A stretch of DNA of 60,531 nt from Aquidulcibacter sp. (GTDB lineage: Bacteria; Pseudomonadota; Alphaproteobacteria; Caulobacterales; Aquidulcibacteraceae). The stretch is taken from assembly GCF_020253525.1 (NCBI RefSeq), contig NZ_JADCBK010000065.1, forward strand, positions 1-60,531. The letters run 5' to 3'. The first letter of the stretch is position 1, and every line of letters starts with the position of its first letter. Positions 1-8,553 of the stretch are shown here, piece by piece. The translations under genes were made by a program, and so were the position numbers. The notes beneath the pieces were generated by a model. That model searched no databases. It was given only the letters and a program-made list of their open reading frames with translations, and was not told the origin of the DNA.

Positions 1-1
1 A

Positions 2-154
2 ACTAACGATGCTTACACTACGCGCTTTGTTTGGCAGCCCGGCTCAGTCGCGTTCTGGGATAATCGGGCAACATGGCACTACGCCCTCAATGATTATCAC
101 GGTGATTTTCGTCTCATGCATCGCATCACCATTGAGGGCTGTCCGTTGGTTTAA
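2..154 (+). CDS. TauD/TfdA-family 2-oxoglutarate dioxygenase, C-terminal 50 residues (cut by window edge)
   Basis: An open frame enters from the left edge and stops with TAA at 152-154. Its 50 residues contain the block FWDNRATWHYALNDY followed by RLMHRITI. This is the classic end of taurine/alkylsulfonate/2,4-D type non-haem Fe(II), 2-oxoglutarate-dependent dioxygenases: the distal iron-binding His lies in TWHYA and the 2-oxoglutarate-binding Arg in the RxxHR segment. The substrate cannot be told from this fragment. The gene converges with the peptidase gene on the other strand, and their stop codons overlap by a few bases. Confidence 0.85.
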   Translation, partial: TNDAYTTRFVWQPGSVAFWDNRATWHYALNDYHGDFRLMHRITIEGCPLV

Positions 155-2352
155 GCTTTGCCAACACACCAAAGCGCGAAGGCGTGGCTGTCGGCTACTT
201 CTTTCAGGCGGTCAAAACGACCGGATGCCCCGCCGTGGCCTGCTGTCATATTTACATCAAGTAGGAAGGGACCCGCGTCTGGGCTGAGTTCCCTAAGCTT
301 TGCCACCCATTTGGTTGGCTCCCAATAGGTCACCTGACTGTCTGACAAAGCCGTCTGAGCAAATAAGGGCGGATAGGGCTTGGTGCCTACTTGGTCATAA
401 GGGCTATAAGCCATCATGTAATCAAAGGCTTCTTTCGATTTGATTGGATCACCCCACTCGGTCCATTCTGGCGGGGTAAGGGGTAGCTCCGCGTCGGAAA
501 TTGTGTTGATAACATCGACAAAGGCGACACCACCAATAACCCCTGCAAAAAGCTCTGGGCGTTGGTTCATAACAGCGCCCACCAAAAGACCACCTGCTGA
601 GCGGCCTTCAATCACGATTTGTTTGGGAGCCGCAAATTTCTGCTCCACAAGGGCTTCCGCGGCCCTGGCAAAGTCTGAGAACGTATTTTGCTTCTTCATC
701 AGCTTGCCATCTAGGTACCATTGATAGCCCCGCTCTTTGCCGCCGCGAATATGCGCGATGCAATAGACCATACCACGATCGACCAATGGCAGACGCGAGA
801 TAGAGAAACTTGCAGGCATGGAAATGCCATAGGACCCGTAGCCATAGAGCAGAGCTGGTGCGGTCCCATCGATCGGCGTCTTCTTGTGGTACAGGATCGT
901 CAGCGGAACGCGTGCGCCATCGCTGGCAACCGCCACTGTTCGCCGCACCACGTAATTGTTCTTATCGTGTCCCGATGGGATTTCTTGCGTCTTGCGCAAA
1001 GTCCGCGCTTTTGAGTCTAGGTCATAATCCCAGGTCTCGGTCGGGGTGGAGGGCGAATTATAGGTAAAGCGCAAAGTGGTTGTCTTCCACTCAAAGCCAC
1101 GCAATACCGACAAATCATATGCTTCCTCTGAGAAGTCGATTTGATGTTCTCTGCCGCTTGCCATATCCCTAACCGTCAAGCGGGGTAGGGCGTCGACCGA
1201 TTCTTCGCGTACCATATGGCCAGCGTAGAGGTGCACAGACTCAATAAAGCGGCCTGCTTCGTGTGGGATAAAGTCTGCCCAGTTGGCAGCATTGGTCTTG
1301 GTAACGGGTGTCTTCGAGATCTTGAAGTCCGTGGCTCCGCCGGAATTGTTGCGAATATAGAAATGCCCGCCATGATGATCTGGAAGATATTCTACCCCCT
1401 TCCGATACGGCGTGAACCTCTTGGGTTTCGCTGTTGGCGTGGCTAAGGGCAGGAATAAAACGTCGGAGCTTTCGCTTTGTGAACGATAGATGATCAGATA
1501 TTCCCCAGAGGCGGTTTTGCCGATACCCGTCTGGAAAGATGCGTCCTTCTCTTCGAAGATCATGACGTCAGTCTTCGGGTCTTCGCCCACGACATGGCGC
1601 ATGATTTTGGCAACGCGGAAATTGTCATCTAGCAGACAATAGAAGCAGGTCCTGCCATCCTTGGCCCAGACAAGACCTGCAGAGGCACCTTCAATCCTGT
1701 AGGGAAGGTCCGAACCATTCGCCATCGCACGGAAACGCAAGGTAACCTTATTGCCGCCTTCATAGTCGACAAAATAGGCCAGAATGTCATGTCCTGGGCT
1801 TTGTTCCCAATCCTGCAGGCGCCAGAATTTTTCCCCTTTCGATTCTTTGTCTCCATCGATCAGGACCTGTTCAGCACCTGTGGGTTCGCCGGTCGCTGCA
1901 TCTACGGATTTACGGTACACGATTGGATATTGCCCACCCACCCGAAAACGGGTCGCATAAGCCCAATCGCCATCGCGGGCTGGTACGCTTGAATCATCCT
2001 GTTTAATTTTGCCCTTTAGCTCTTCAAACAGTTCTGTGCGCAACTTTGCGGTTGGATCTAGAAGGACGCTTTTTGTGTAGGCATTTTCCGCCTCAATGTG
2101 GATGCGTATTTCCTCGCTCAACTTTGAAGGTTCATCAATCACAGCTTGCCAGTTAGGGTCGCGCAGCCAATGATAGTAGTCCGTGCGCATCTGGCCATGT
2201 TGCGTGATCTTATGGGCTACCTTCTTGGCAATCGGCCCTAGCGGCGCGCCACGGCGTGGGGCGGTTGATTGTGCGAAGGCCGGTAAAGCGACTGAAGTGG
2301 TCATGGCGACACCTGCAAGTAGAACAGATCGACGGTCAAATGATTGTTGCAT
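151..2352 (-). CDS. ptrB: Prolyl oligopeptidase family S9A, oligopeptidase B type, exported
   Basis: This 733-residue serine peptidase is predicted to cleave short peptides after basic residues. The N-terminus has a twin-arginine-like signal (RRSVLLAG, then an Ala-rich stretch ending AFAQ), so it probably acts in the periplasm. A beta-propeller region (about 60-450) precedes the alpha/beta-hydrolase domain. The catalytic triad is visible: Ser585 in EGRSAGG, Asp671 in LSDSQV and His706 in AGHGGASGR. The flanking FVDVINT and EWGDP blocks are characteristic of oligopeptidase B rather than prolyl oligopeptidase proper. The ATG start has GGAG six bases upstream. Length matches the family. The gene is divergent from the oxyR-like regulator, with a 135-bp gap. 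Confidence 0.9.
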   Translation of the reverse strand: MQQSFDRRSVLLAGVAMTTSVALPAFAQSTAPRRGAPLGPIAKKVAHKITQHGQMRTDYYHWLRDPNWQAVIDEPSKLSEEIRIHIEAENAYTKSVLLDPTAKLRTELFEELKGKIKQDDSSVPARDGDWAYATRFRVGGQYPIVYRKSVDAATGEPTGAEQVLIDGDKESKGEKFWRLQDWEQSPGHDILAYFVDYEGGNKVTLRFRAMANGSDLPYRIEGASAGLVWAKDGRTCFYCLLDDNFRVAKIMRHVVGEDPKTDVMIFEEKDASFQTGIGKTASGEYLIIYRSQSESSDVLFLPLATPTAKPKRFTPYRKGVEYLPDHHGGHFYIRNNSGGATDFKISKTPVTKTNAANWADFIPHEAGRFIESVHLYAGHMVREESVDALPRLTVRDMASGREHQIDFSEEAYDLSVLRGFEWKTTTLRFTYNSPSTPTETWDYDLDSKARTLRKTQEIPSGHDKNNYVVRRTVAVASDGARVPLTILYHKKTPIDGTAPALLYGYGSYGISMPASFSISRLPLVDRGMVYCIAHIRGGKERGYQWYLDGKLMKKQNTFSDFARAAEALVEQKFAAPKQIVIEGRSAGGLLVGAVMNQRPELFAGVIGGVAFVDVINTISDAELPLTPPEWTEWGDPIKSKEAFDYMMAYSPYDQVGTKPYPPLFAQTALSDSQVTYWEPTKWVAKLRELSPDAGPFLLDVNMTAGHGGASGRFDRLKEVADSHAFALWCVGKA

Positions 2353-2487
2353 GTTATTCTCCTACACGCGTGGAGGCGTAACTCTACGTAGGACGGGCAT
2401 GAGCGATCCCAACATGGCCGTCAAGTTGCATTTCGGTCATCTTGAAGGGGATAATGACAATCCTGCGGTTTGGGGTATAGCAATTCG

Positions 2488-3372
2488 ATGTCTCAACCAA
2501 CGTTACGCCAACTATCCTTTCTGACTGCGATCGCAGATCATGGTTCGTTCGTCGCCGCAGCGGAACAATCACTCGTGACCCAGCCGTCTTTATCGGCCGC
2601 GATAAAGGAGTTGGAGGCGGTTCTTGGCGCGAAACTGATTGAGCGTGGCAGAAACGGTGCCACCCTGACCCCTGCAGGCGAAATAGCCGCTTCAAGAGCG
2701 CGCGCCATCTTATCTGCTGTGGATGAGTTAGGTGAGGCCGTACAAGGTGCGGCAGAACCTTTGACGGGTCCTTTTCGCCTAGGGGTAATCCCAACCATTG
2801 CGCCCTTCTTTCTTCCGAAAGTTTTGCCTCGCGCCAAAGAAGCTTTTCCGAAGCTAAAGCTCTATTTGCGTGAGGACCTTACAAGTCGATTGATTGACGG
2901 ATTGCGTGCCCATACTCTTGATGCAGCTTTGATCGCCTTACCCTATGAAGCCCAAGGGATCGACACGTTGCCACTCTTTGATGATGAGTTTTTGTTCGTC
3001 GGGCCGGCAAACCACCCGCTGTCAAAGAAGCCAGTTCTTTCAGCTTCTGACCTTGAAGGAGAGTCAGTTCTGCTGCTTGAGGATGGCCACTGCTTGCGAG
3101 ACCACGCTATTGGAGTGTGTGGCATGACACGTCCTGGCCAAGAGGAAGTTCGCGCGACTTCCTTGTTTACATTAGTACAAATGGCTGCTGGTGGGCTGGG
3201 TATATCACTTTTGCCAAAAATGGCGGCCGATGCGGGCATTGTTGCAGATGGCTTGACCATTCGTGCCTTTACGCCACCCGTAATTGGCCGCCAAATTGGT
3301 CTTGCTTGGCGACGGAGCTCCGGCCGCTTGATCGAAATCAAAGCACTGTCTGCCATTTTGAAATCGGCATGA
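2488..3372 (+). CDS. oxyR: LysR-family peroxide sensor, OxyR-like
   Basis: This is a 294-residue LysR-type transcription factor with an N-terminal winged helix-turn-helix (about residues 5-60; AAEQSLVTQPSLSAAIKELE) and a periplasmic-binding-like regulatory domain. The block EDGHCLRDHAIGVC places two cysteines at about residues 202 and 211. They match the redox-switch Cys199/Cys208 pair of E. coli OxyR, so H2O2 sensing by disulfide formation is a strong inference. The ATG start at 2488 begins MSQPTLRQ; an upstream TTG in frame at 2470 looks less likely. No katG or ahpC lies nearby. It is translationally coupled (ATGA overlap) to the sterol-desaturase-family gene, which is an unusual partner for OxyR. 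Confidence 0.88.
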   Translation: MSQPTLRQLSFLTAIADHGSFVAAAEQSLVTQPSLSAAIKELEAVLGAKLIERGRNGATLTPAGEIAASRARAILSAVDELGEAVQGAAEPLTGPFRLGVIPTIAPFFLPKVLPRAKEAFPKLKLYLREDLTSRLIDGLRAHTLDAALIALPYEAQGIDTLPLFDDEFLFVGPANHPLSKKPVLSASDLEGESVLLLEDGHCLRDHAIGVCGMTRPGQEEVRATSLFTLVQMAAGGLGISLLPKMAADAGIVADGLTIRAFTPPVIGRQIGLAWRRSSGRLIEIKALSAILKSA

Positions 3373-4139
3373 CTGACGCGTCGCTGCGCCTTGCAACAAC
3401 ATTGGGCTTATTCGCCTTGTTTGCCGTGCTTGAATGGGTGCGCCCGGCTCGGCCGTCTCAGCTAAGTTTAACGCGGCTTATTCGTCATGGTGCGCTATCT
3501 CTTCTGGGGTCATTTCTGTCGCGTCTTGCTTTAGCTGGCGGCTTGGCATCGGTAGCAGGCTTTGTGCACTCAATTGACTTTGGCCTCGTCAATTGGCTGC
3601 AATTGAGTGGTTTCTGGGTTTGGATTGCGTGCTTCCTGATATTGGACTTTGCGGTTTGGGGACAACATGTGTTGAGCCACAAGGTTCCGTTTCTTTGGCG
3701 CATGCACCGTCTGCATCATTCTGATGTGGTGATGGATGTGACGACAGCATTGCGATTTCACCCGCTCGAAATTCTCGCATCGCTGATATTCAAGGCCGGG
3801 GTTGTCGCGTTACTGGGTGCACCCCCTGTCTTGGTCTTTGCCTTTGAGCTGGTTCTGGGTGCCGGGGCCCTTTTCACCCATGCAAACATCGAACTTCCCA
3901 AACCCATGGATAAAGCGTTGCGCTGCATCTTTGTGACCCCAGCAATGCATTTGATCCACCACAATCCAAACCCCAAAGCGACAAACAGCAATTATGGCTT
4001 TAGTTTCTCGATCTGGGACCGGCTCTTCCGCACCTATCGGGGCCATTGTCCGGCTTCATGCTCTGATATTGGTCTTGAAGAATGGCGTGATCCGAGAGAT
4101 CAGACGCTCAAAGCTATGGTGCTAAATCCTTTTGCTTAG
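3369..4139 (+). CDS. Sterol desaturase / fatty acid hydroxylase family membrane enzyme
   Basis: A 256-residue integral membrane di-iron oxygenase. The family's His clusters are all present: HVLSH (100-104), HRLHH (113-117), H171 in THANIELP and HLIHH (194-198). They ligate the di-iron centre used to hydroxylate or desaturate lipids such as hopanoid, sterol, carotenoid or fatty-acid chains. Hydrophobic helices lie at about 8-25, 42-66, 78-97 and 138-165. The substrate is unknown. The start chosen overlaps the OxyR stop as ATGA, and upstream in-frame sequence is the OxyR coding region read in another frame. Coupling to oxyR suggests it may be expressed with the regulator. Confidence 0.85.
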   Translation: MTDASLRLATTLGLFALFAVLEWVRPARPSQLSLTRLIRHGALSLLGSFLSRLALAGGLASVAGFVHSIDFGLVNWLQLSGFWVWIACFLILDFAVWGQHVLSHKVPFLWRMHRLHHSDVVMDVTTALRFHPLEILASLIFKAGVVALLGAPPVLVFAFELVLGAGALFTHANIELPKPMDKALRCIFVTPAMHLIHHNPNPKATNSNYGFSFSIWDRLFRTYRGHCPASCSDIGLEEWRDPRDQTLKAMVLNPFA

Positions 4140-4197
4140 GTCTTGGTTGTATCCTTGGGCGGTCTGTAGCACGCTAGAGCAAATCAGGAGAAACAAG

Positions 4198-5118
4198 ATG
4201 GGCCACGAAGTTCCAGCATCGATCAGTCAGGCAGAGATTGCCGCTGTCAAAACCCAAGTTCAGGCAATGACCGATCAGCTTCGCGAGCCGCCTAGCATCA
4301 TGCAGTTGCGTGAAAGCTATGATGCAATGGGGCAAGTCTATCCAATCGCTGAAGGTGTAACTGTGACCACAGTCAGCCTTAACGGGGTTGCCGCCGAGAA
4401 GCTTACCGGCACCATAAACGGCGACGATGCCACTTTGCTTTATCTTCATGGCGGTGGTTATGGCATTGGCTCGCCCTCCAGCCATAGGCATTTGGTTGCC
4501 CAATTTGTTGCAGTCGCCGGCGTGACCGCTTACTCGGCCGATTATCGCTTAGCGCCAGAACATCCTTTTCCAGCCGCGGTTGACGATGCCGTTGCGGCTT
4601 ATCGCGCCCTGCTGGACCAAGGTATACCGGCTGCCAGTATCATTATCGCAGGCGATTCTGCCGGGGGTGGTCTGACCGTGGCCACTGCGGTCAAATTGAA
4701 AGCAGAGGCTTTGCCTCAACCCGCGGGTCTATTCATCATTTCACCTTGGGTCAATCTTCAACAAGAAGGGGCAAGCTATGCTGCTAAAGCCAACTCTGAC
4801 TTCATTGTGGATATGGCCAGCCTTGAGCGTTGGGCGTCGCTTTACTTGAATGGCACCTTAGCAAGTGAACCCCTTGCGTCTCCGGTGCTTGCAGATCTAT
4901 CTGGTCTCGCACCCCTCCTCATCCATGTTGGTTCCGAGGAAGTTCTTCTCGCAGATTCTCTGCGCTTAGCTGAGGCAGCCGGGATGGCTTTAGTTGATGT
5001 GACTCTCAAGATCGTGCCATATATGCCGCATGTTTTCCATTATATGTGGCCGCAAGTGACTGCTGCCCGCATCGCTATCGGCGAAGCAGCAACCTGGATA
5101 CGGGCGCGAACGACTTAA
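4198..5118 (+). CDS. Alpha/beta hydrolase, hormone-sensitive-lipase (esterase family IV) type
   Basis: A 306-residue soluble esterase with no signal peptide. HGGGYGIGS (84-92) forms the oxyanion hole of the HSL family, and GDSAGG (152-157) is the nucleophile elbow with Ser154. His278 in MPHVF is the probable catalytic histidine. The usual acid position (GxxDxL) reads GSEEVL, so Glu248 probably replaces Asp, as happens in some members. The ATG at 4198 follows AGGAG with seven bases of spacing; a longer frame from 4132 has no ribosome site. It converges with the GH97 gene, with only 2 bp between stops. It likely hydrolyses short acyl esters; the natural substrate is unknown. Confidence 0.85.
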   Translation: MGHEVPASISQAEIAAVKTQVQAMTDQLREPPSIMQLRESYDAMGQVYPIAEGVTVTTVSLNGVAAEKLTGTINGDDATLLYLHGGGYGIGSPSSHRHLVAQFVAVAGVTAYSADYRLAPEHPFPAAVDDAVAAYRALLDQGIPAASIIIAGDSAGGGLTVATAVKLKAEALPQPAGLFIISPWVNLQQEGASYAAKANSDFIVDMASLERWASLYLNGTLASEPLASPVLADLSGLAPLLIHVGSEEVLLADSLRLAEAAGMALVDVTLKIVPYMPHVFHYMWPQVTAARIAIGEAATWIRARTT

Positions 5119-5120
5119 CT

Positions 5121-7142
5121 CTATTGAGCAACAAACCTTATTGCTTGGCCACCACCAGGGGCCAAGCGAATGTCCAAGACAGTATCCCGCGTCACAACCC
5201 GTTCTTCAAAAACAATATTGAGCGGGTTTTTGTCCCAATCGGCACCAGGTCCGTCACGATAGATTTGGGCCTTATAGGTCCGACCTGCATCGAGAAAAGT
5301 AAGAGGTGTCTTGAGGCGCCGCGCGTGTTCATCTGTGATTGCGCCCAAATACCAATTGTCGCTCGCGCGATCCTTACGGACGATGGTGACATAGTCGCCG
5401 ACCTCGCCATTTAAGGCCCGCGTTTCCGACCAATCGACGGGTACGTCTTTGATGAACTGGAAGGGCATCGGATTGGCAAGATAATGCTCTGGCAGGTCAG
5501 CCGCCATTTGAACGGGACTATACAGCGTGACATAGAGGGCCAATTGTTTTGCAATCGTGGTACGCGCCCGGTGGCCCTTTTGGGTAGGATTGATGGCGAA
5601 AATGCCCGGCGTGAAGTCCATGGGGCCAGCTAGCATTCGGGTAAATACAAGATTGACTTCATGCTCTGGCGGGTTCTCTGGATTGCCCCAGGCATTATAC
5701 TCTTGGCCGCGGGCTCCTTCGCGAGAGACCCAGTTTGGGTAGGTTCGACGCAGCCCCGTGTCCTTAATCGGCTCGTGGGCGTTGATTGCAATTCTGTGGT
5801 GAGCGGCGGTTTGAACGACGCGCAGATGGTGTTGTGCGGCCGCTTGACCATCATGCCATTCAAATACAATTTGGCCATCAGGACCGCGATAGCGTGCACC
5901 GCCTGCGTCGGCGACGTATCCAGTCTTTACGCTATCTACGCCCAAGCTTTCATAAAGCGCAAAAGCTGCTTCCATCTGGGGTTCATAATTGGCGATGTTG
6001 GCTGCCGTCTCATGGTGGCCCACCAAACGTACCCCTTTAGACCGTGCATAGTCTGCGACAGCCTTTAGGTCGAAATCTGGATAGGCAGTGGTGAAATCAA
6101 AGCCTGTTTGGCCGCCAAACCAATCGCCATCCCAACCCAAGTTCCAGCCTTCGATCAAGACACCGCGAAAGCCGTGTTCGGCGGCAAAATCGATATGGCG
6201 TTTGGCATTTTCTGTGGTCGCACCATGCTTGGGGCCGCTGCCCCAAGTCGACTTATTGATGTGCATCTCCCACCAGATGCCGACATATTTAAATGGCTTT
6301 ACCCAAGACACATCCCCCAAGGCGTTGGGTTCATTAAGGTTCAAGATCAAATGGCTCATGACAAGCCCGGCCGCGTCATCGCTAATCTGGATTGTCCTCC
6401 ACGGGGTGGAGAAGGGTGCGCTACGCACGACTTTTGCCCCCCGCGAACTCGGTGAAAGAGCTGATATGAATTTTGTGCCGCCAACGTGGCGTAACCACAT
6501 GGCGGAGTAGTCCACCAAGGCAGCTTCGTGAAAGGAAAGGTGCAGGCCACTCGTCGTCCGCATCGTGATGGGAGTATGGGCTTGGCCTACCTCGCGGATT
6601 GGCGTGCGATTATAGAGATATTCGTAGCGATTCCATTCCCCAGCTGGAATCCACCAAGCCGTACCATCTTCGGCAAGATTGAATTCGGTCATTTCCTCGC
6701 TGATTGCGACGTGTTTCAAATCTGGTTGGTCTGGGAAACTGTAGCGAAAGCCAACGCCGTCATCAAAAACGCGGAAGGTGACAGAGAATTGCCGCGGCTT
6801 GCCTCTACCATCTTGAAAAGTGACGGTCAGCTCGTTGTAGCGGTTCAGGATCGACTTAACTTCGCCCCAAGGCAACTCCCACTTCTCTTCAAAGGATCGG
6901 GTGCTATGGCTGACGGCGGATAAGGAGCGGTCGAATTTGGGTGCGTTTGTAAACAGAAAGCCCATCTTTGACCGGGTAATCACAGGCTTGCCGGAATAAC
7001 TGATCTGATAGGTGGCTTCACCAAACGAGCTGCCAACCTCGACCACAATCTTCCCATTGGGGGAGGTCGTCTTAAACGACGGATCTGCGAAAGCGGGACT
7101 CGCCCAGATTAAGCATAAGCAGGCGATCAGAAAACGCAGCAT
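5121..7142 (-). CDS. Glycoside hydrolase family 97 (SusB-like alpha-glucosidase/galactosidase), exported
   Basis: A 673-residue secreted glycosidase. The signal peptide (MLRFLIACLCLIWASPAFA) starts at the second ATG, 7142, which has AGGGGA at the right distance; the ATG at 7148 and a TTG at 7175 are less likely. An N-terminal beta-sandwich (about 20-270) leads into a (beta/alpha)8 barrel bearing GH97 blocks: EGWNLGWDGDWFGG, DSVKTGYV, INAHEPIKDTGLRRTYPN and SREGARGQEYNAW. Acidic residues in the last two blocks correspond to the catalytic and calcium-binding glutamates of inverting GH97 enzymes such as SusB. There is no SusC/D, TonB receptor or sugar transporter nearby, so it stands alone. Confidence 0.88.
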   Translation of the reverse strand: MLRFLIACLCLIWASPAFADPSFKTTSPNGKIVVEVGSSFGEATYQISYSGKPVITRSKMGFLFTNAPKFDRSLSAVSHSTRSFEEKWELPWGEVKSILNRYNELTVTFQDGRGKPRQFSVTFRVFDDGVGFRYSFPDQPDLKHVAISEEMTEFNLAEDGTAWWIPAGEWNRYEYLYNRTPIREVGQAHTPITMRTTSGLHLSFHEAALVDYSAMWLRHVGGTKFISALSPSSRGAKVVRSAPFSTPWRTIQISDDAAGLVMSHLILNLNEPNALGDVSWVKPFKYVGIWWEMHINKSTWGSGPKHGATTENAKRHIDFAAEHGFRGVLIEGWNLGWDGDWFGGQTGFDFTTAYPDFDLKAVADYARSKGVRLVGHHETAANIANYEPQMEAAFALYESLGVDSVKTGYVADAGGARYRGPDGQIVFEWHDGQAAAQHHLRVVQTAAHHRIAINAHEPIKDTGLRRTYPNWVSREGARGQEYNAWGNPENPPEHEVNLVFTRMLAGPMDFTPGIFAINPTQKGHRARTTIAKQLALYVTLYSPVQMAADLPEHYLANPMPFQFIKDVPVDWSETRALNGEVGDYVTIVRKDRASDNWYLGAITDEHARRLKTPLTFLDAGRTYKAQIYRDGPGADWDKNPLNIVFEERVVTRDTVLDIRLAPGGGQAIRFVAQ

Positions 7143-7220
7143 GAACATTCCCCTAGAGACTGGTTTAGCTTCCAACTTTGTCGCACATTAGGTTTTTCTG
7201 GCAAGCGGGTCTTTTGGGCC

Positions 7221-8108
7221 TTAGCCCACAGTCCACCCGCGTCGTGCACAGGCCGCTTGCACTGTGTTTTGCAAGAGGCAGGCTATGGTCATTGGCCCGA
7301 CTCCGCCCGGAACCGGTGTGATGGCACTGGCTACCTCAAAAGCTTCATCATAGGCCACATCCCCGACTAGGCGCGTTGCGCTAGGCCCCTTGGCCGGATT
7401 ATCGACCCGGTTGATCCCAACATCAATAACCGTCGCGCCGGGCTTAATCCAATCGCCCTTGATCATCTCTGGGCGACCAACGGCTGGCACCAAGATATCG
7501 GCTGATCGGCACACAGTGGTGAGATCACGCGTGCGGGAATGCGCCAAGGTCACTGTGCAGTCCTCAGCCAAGAACAGAAGGCCAGCTGGTTTGCCGACTA
7601 GAATGGAACGGCCGACCACGACCACATGTGCGCCTTTGAGGTCGGTTATAGTGCGCTTTGCCAATATGACGCAGCCCGTAGGCGTGCAGGGGCGCAGGCC
7701 CGGACGACCTAGAACCAACCGCCCAGCCGAGACTTCGGTTAATCCATCGACGTCCTTGGCGGGATCGATGCAGGCAATTACGGCATCGCTATTCAAGCCT
7801 GCAGGTAAAGGTAATTGCACCAGAATACCATCGACCTCTGGGTCAGCCGACAGGGCTTTGACATGGTTTTCGAGTTCGGCTTGACTAACGCTTGCAGGGA
7901 GTTTGATCTCTCGCGAGATCATACCAGCCGCTTGGGTTCGTCGGCCTTTATTGCGTACATAGACTTGGCTCGCAGGATCATCACCAACAAGCACTACGCA
8001 TAAGCATGGTGGCGCGCCGTAGCTTTGAACGAGACGCTCGACGTCGCGCGCAACTGCTTGATCGACCGCCTCTGCTATGGCTTTGCCGTCAATTATCCGT
8101 GCGCTCAT
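7221..8108 (-). CDS. folD: Bifunctional methylenetetrahydrofolate dehydrogenase / methenyltetrahydrofolate cyclohydrolase
   Basis: A 295-residue cytosolic enzyme that interconverts 5,10-methylene-, 5,10-methenyl- and 10-formyl-tetrahydrofolate using NADP. Visible family blocks are [14 protein letters not shown] with the catalytic Lys, the [12 protein letters not shown] loop, PCTPTGC, and the nucleotide-binding [28 protein letters not shown] closes the protein. The ATG start has GAGGAC upstream. Length is normal for FolD. It lies just downstream of yggT on the same strand, a common alphaproteobacterial pairing. Confidence 0.95.
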   Translation of the reverse strand: MSARIIDGKAIAEAVDQAVARDVERLVQSYGAPPCLCVVLVGDDPASQVYVRNKGRRTQAAGMISREIKLPASVSQAELENHVKALSADPEVDGILVQLPLPAGLNSDAVIACIDPAKDVDGLTEVSAGRLVLGRPGLRPCTPTGCVILAKRTITDLKGAHVVVVGRSILVGKPAGLLFLAEDCTVTLAHSRTRDLTTVCRSADILVPAVGRPEMIKGDWIKPGATVIDVGINRVDNPAKGPSATRLVGDVAYDEAFEVASAITPVPGGVGPMTIACLLQNTVQAACARRGWTVG

Positions 8109-8192
8109 CGCAAGTCCTCACTTTAGGGTCTGTGAGGGGGTTCTCTATCCTGTATGGCCCTGTCCGAACAAGGTCAGGGCGCTGTGTTATGA

Positions 8193-8483
8193 TCAGAAAG
8201 GAATGAGAGGAACAGCGAAGTTTTGCAGAAATTGAATGCCAATAATCAAGGCAACTGGCGACAAATCGACACCACCAAGGCTTGGTATCACTTTTCGGAT
8301 CGGGTTAAGCGCCGGAGTCGTCAAGCGCTCACACGTGTCATAGATGGTGGCCACGAAGCGATTTCGCAGATTGATGACATCAAAGGCAACGAGCCAGCTC
8401 ATCACAGCACCTGCAATGACGACCCATAGGTAGAGACCCAGAACTGTACCCGTAAGCCACTCAACTGGACCTGGTGCACCCAT
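8193..8483 (-). CDS. yggT: YggT family membrane protein
   Basis: A 96-residue protein with two hydrophobic segments (about 10-33 and 74-96), separated by the family signature: SWL, then NPIRKVIPSLGGVDLSP. YggT proteins are small inner-membrane proteins implicated in osmotic tolerance or division-linked processes; the biochemical role is not established. The start at 8483 follows GAGGAG with seven bases of spacing. A longer upstream reading frame covers the Sel1 gene in another frame and is not used. It is followed by folD, 84 bp downstream. Confidence 0.85.
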   Translation of the reverse strand: MGAPGPVEWLTGTVLGLYLWVVIAGAVMSWLVAFDVINLRNRFVATIYDTCERLTTPALNPIRKVIPSLGGVDLSPVALIIGIQFLQNFAVPLIPF

Positions 8484-8553
8484 GACTTTTCTCCTCGCGT
8501 GGCCTATTTGCCTCCACTTCCAGATTAACAAGTGGGCGAAACCACGCCTCAAT

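Noticed and set aside
9-287. Plus-strand open frame of 92 codons at the left edge
   Set aside because: It is in a different frame from the clear dioxygenase end (2-154) and runs antisense into the peptidase gene; no ribosome site or family.
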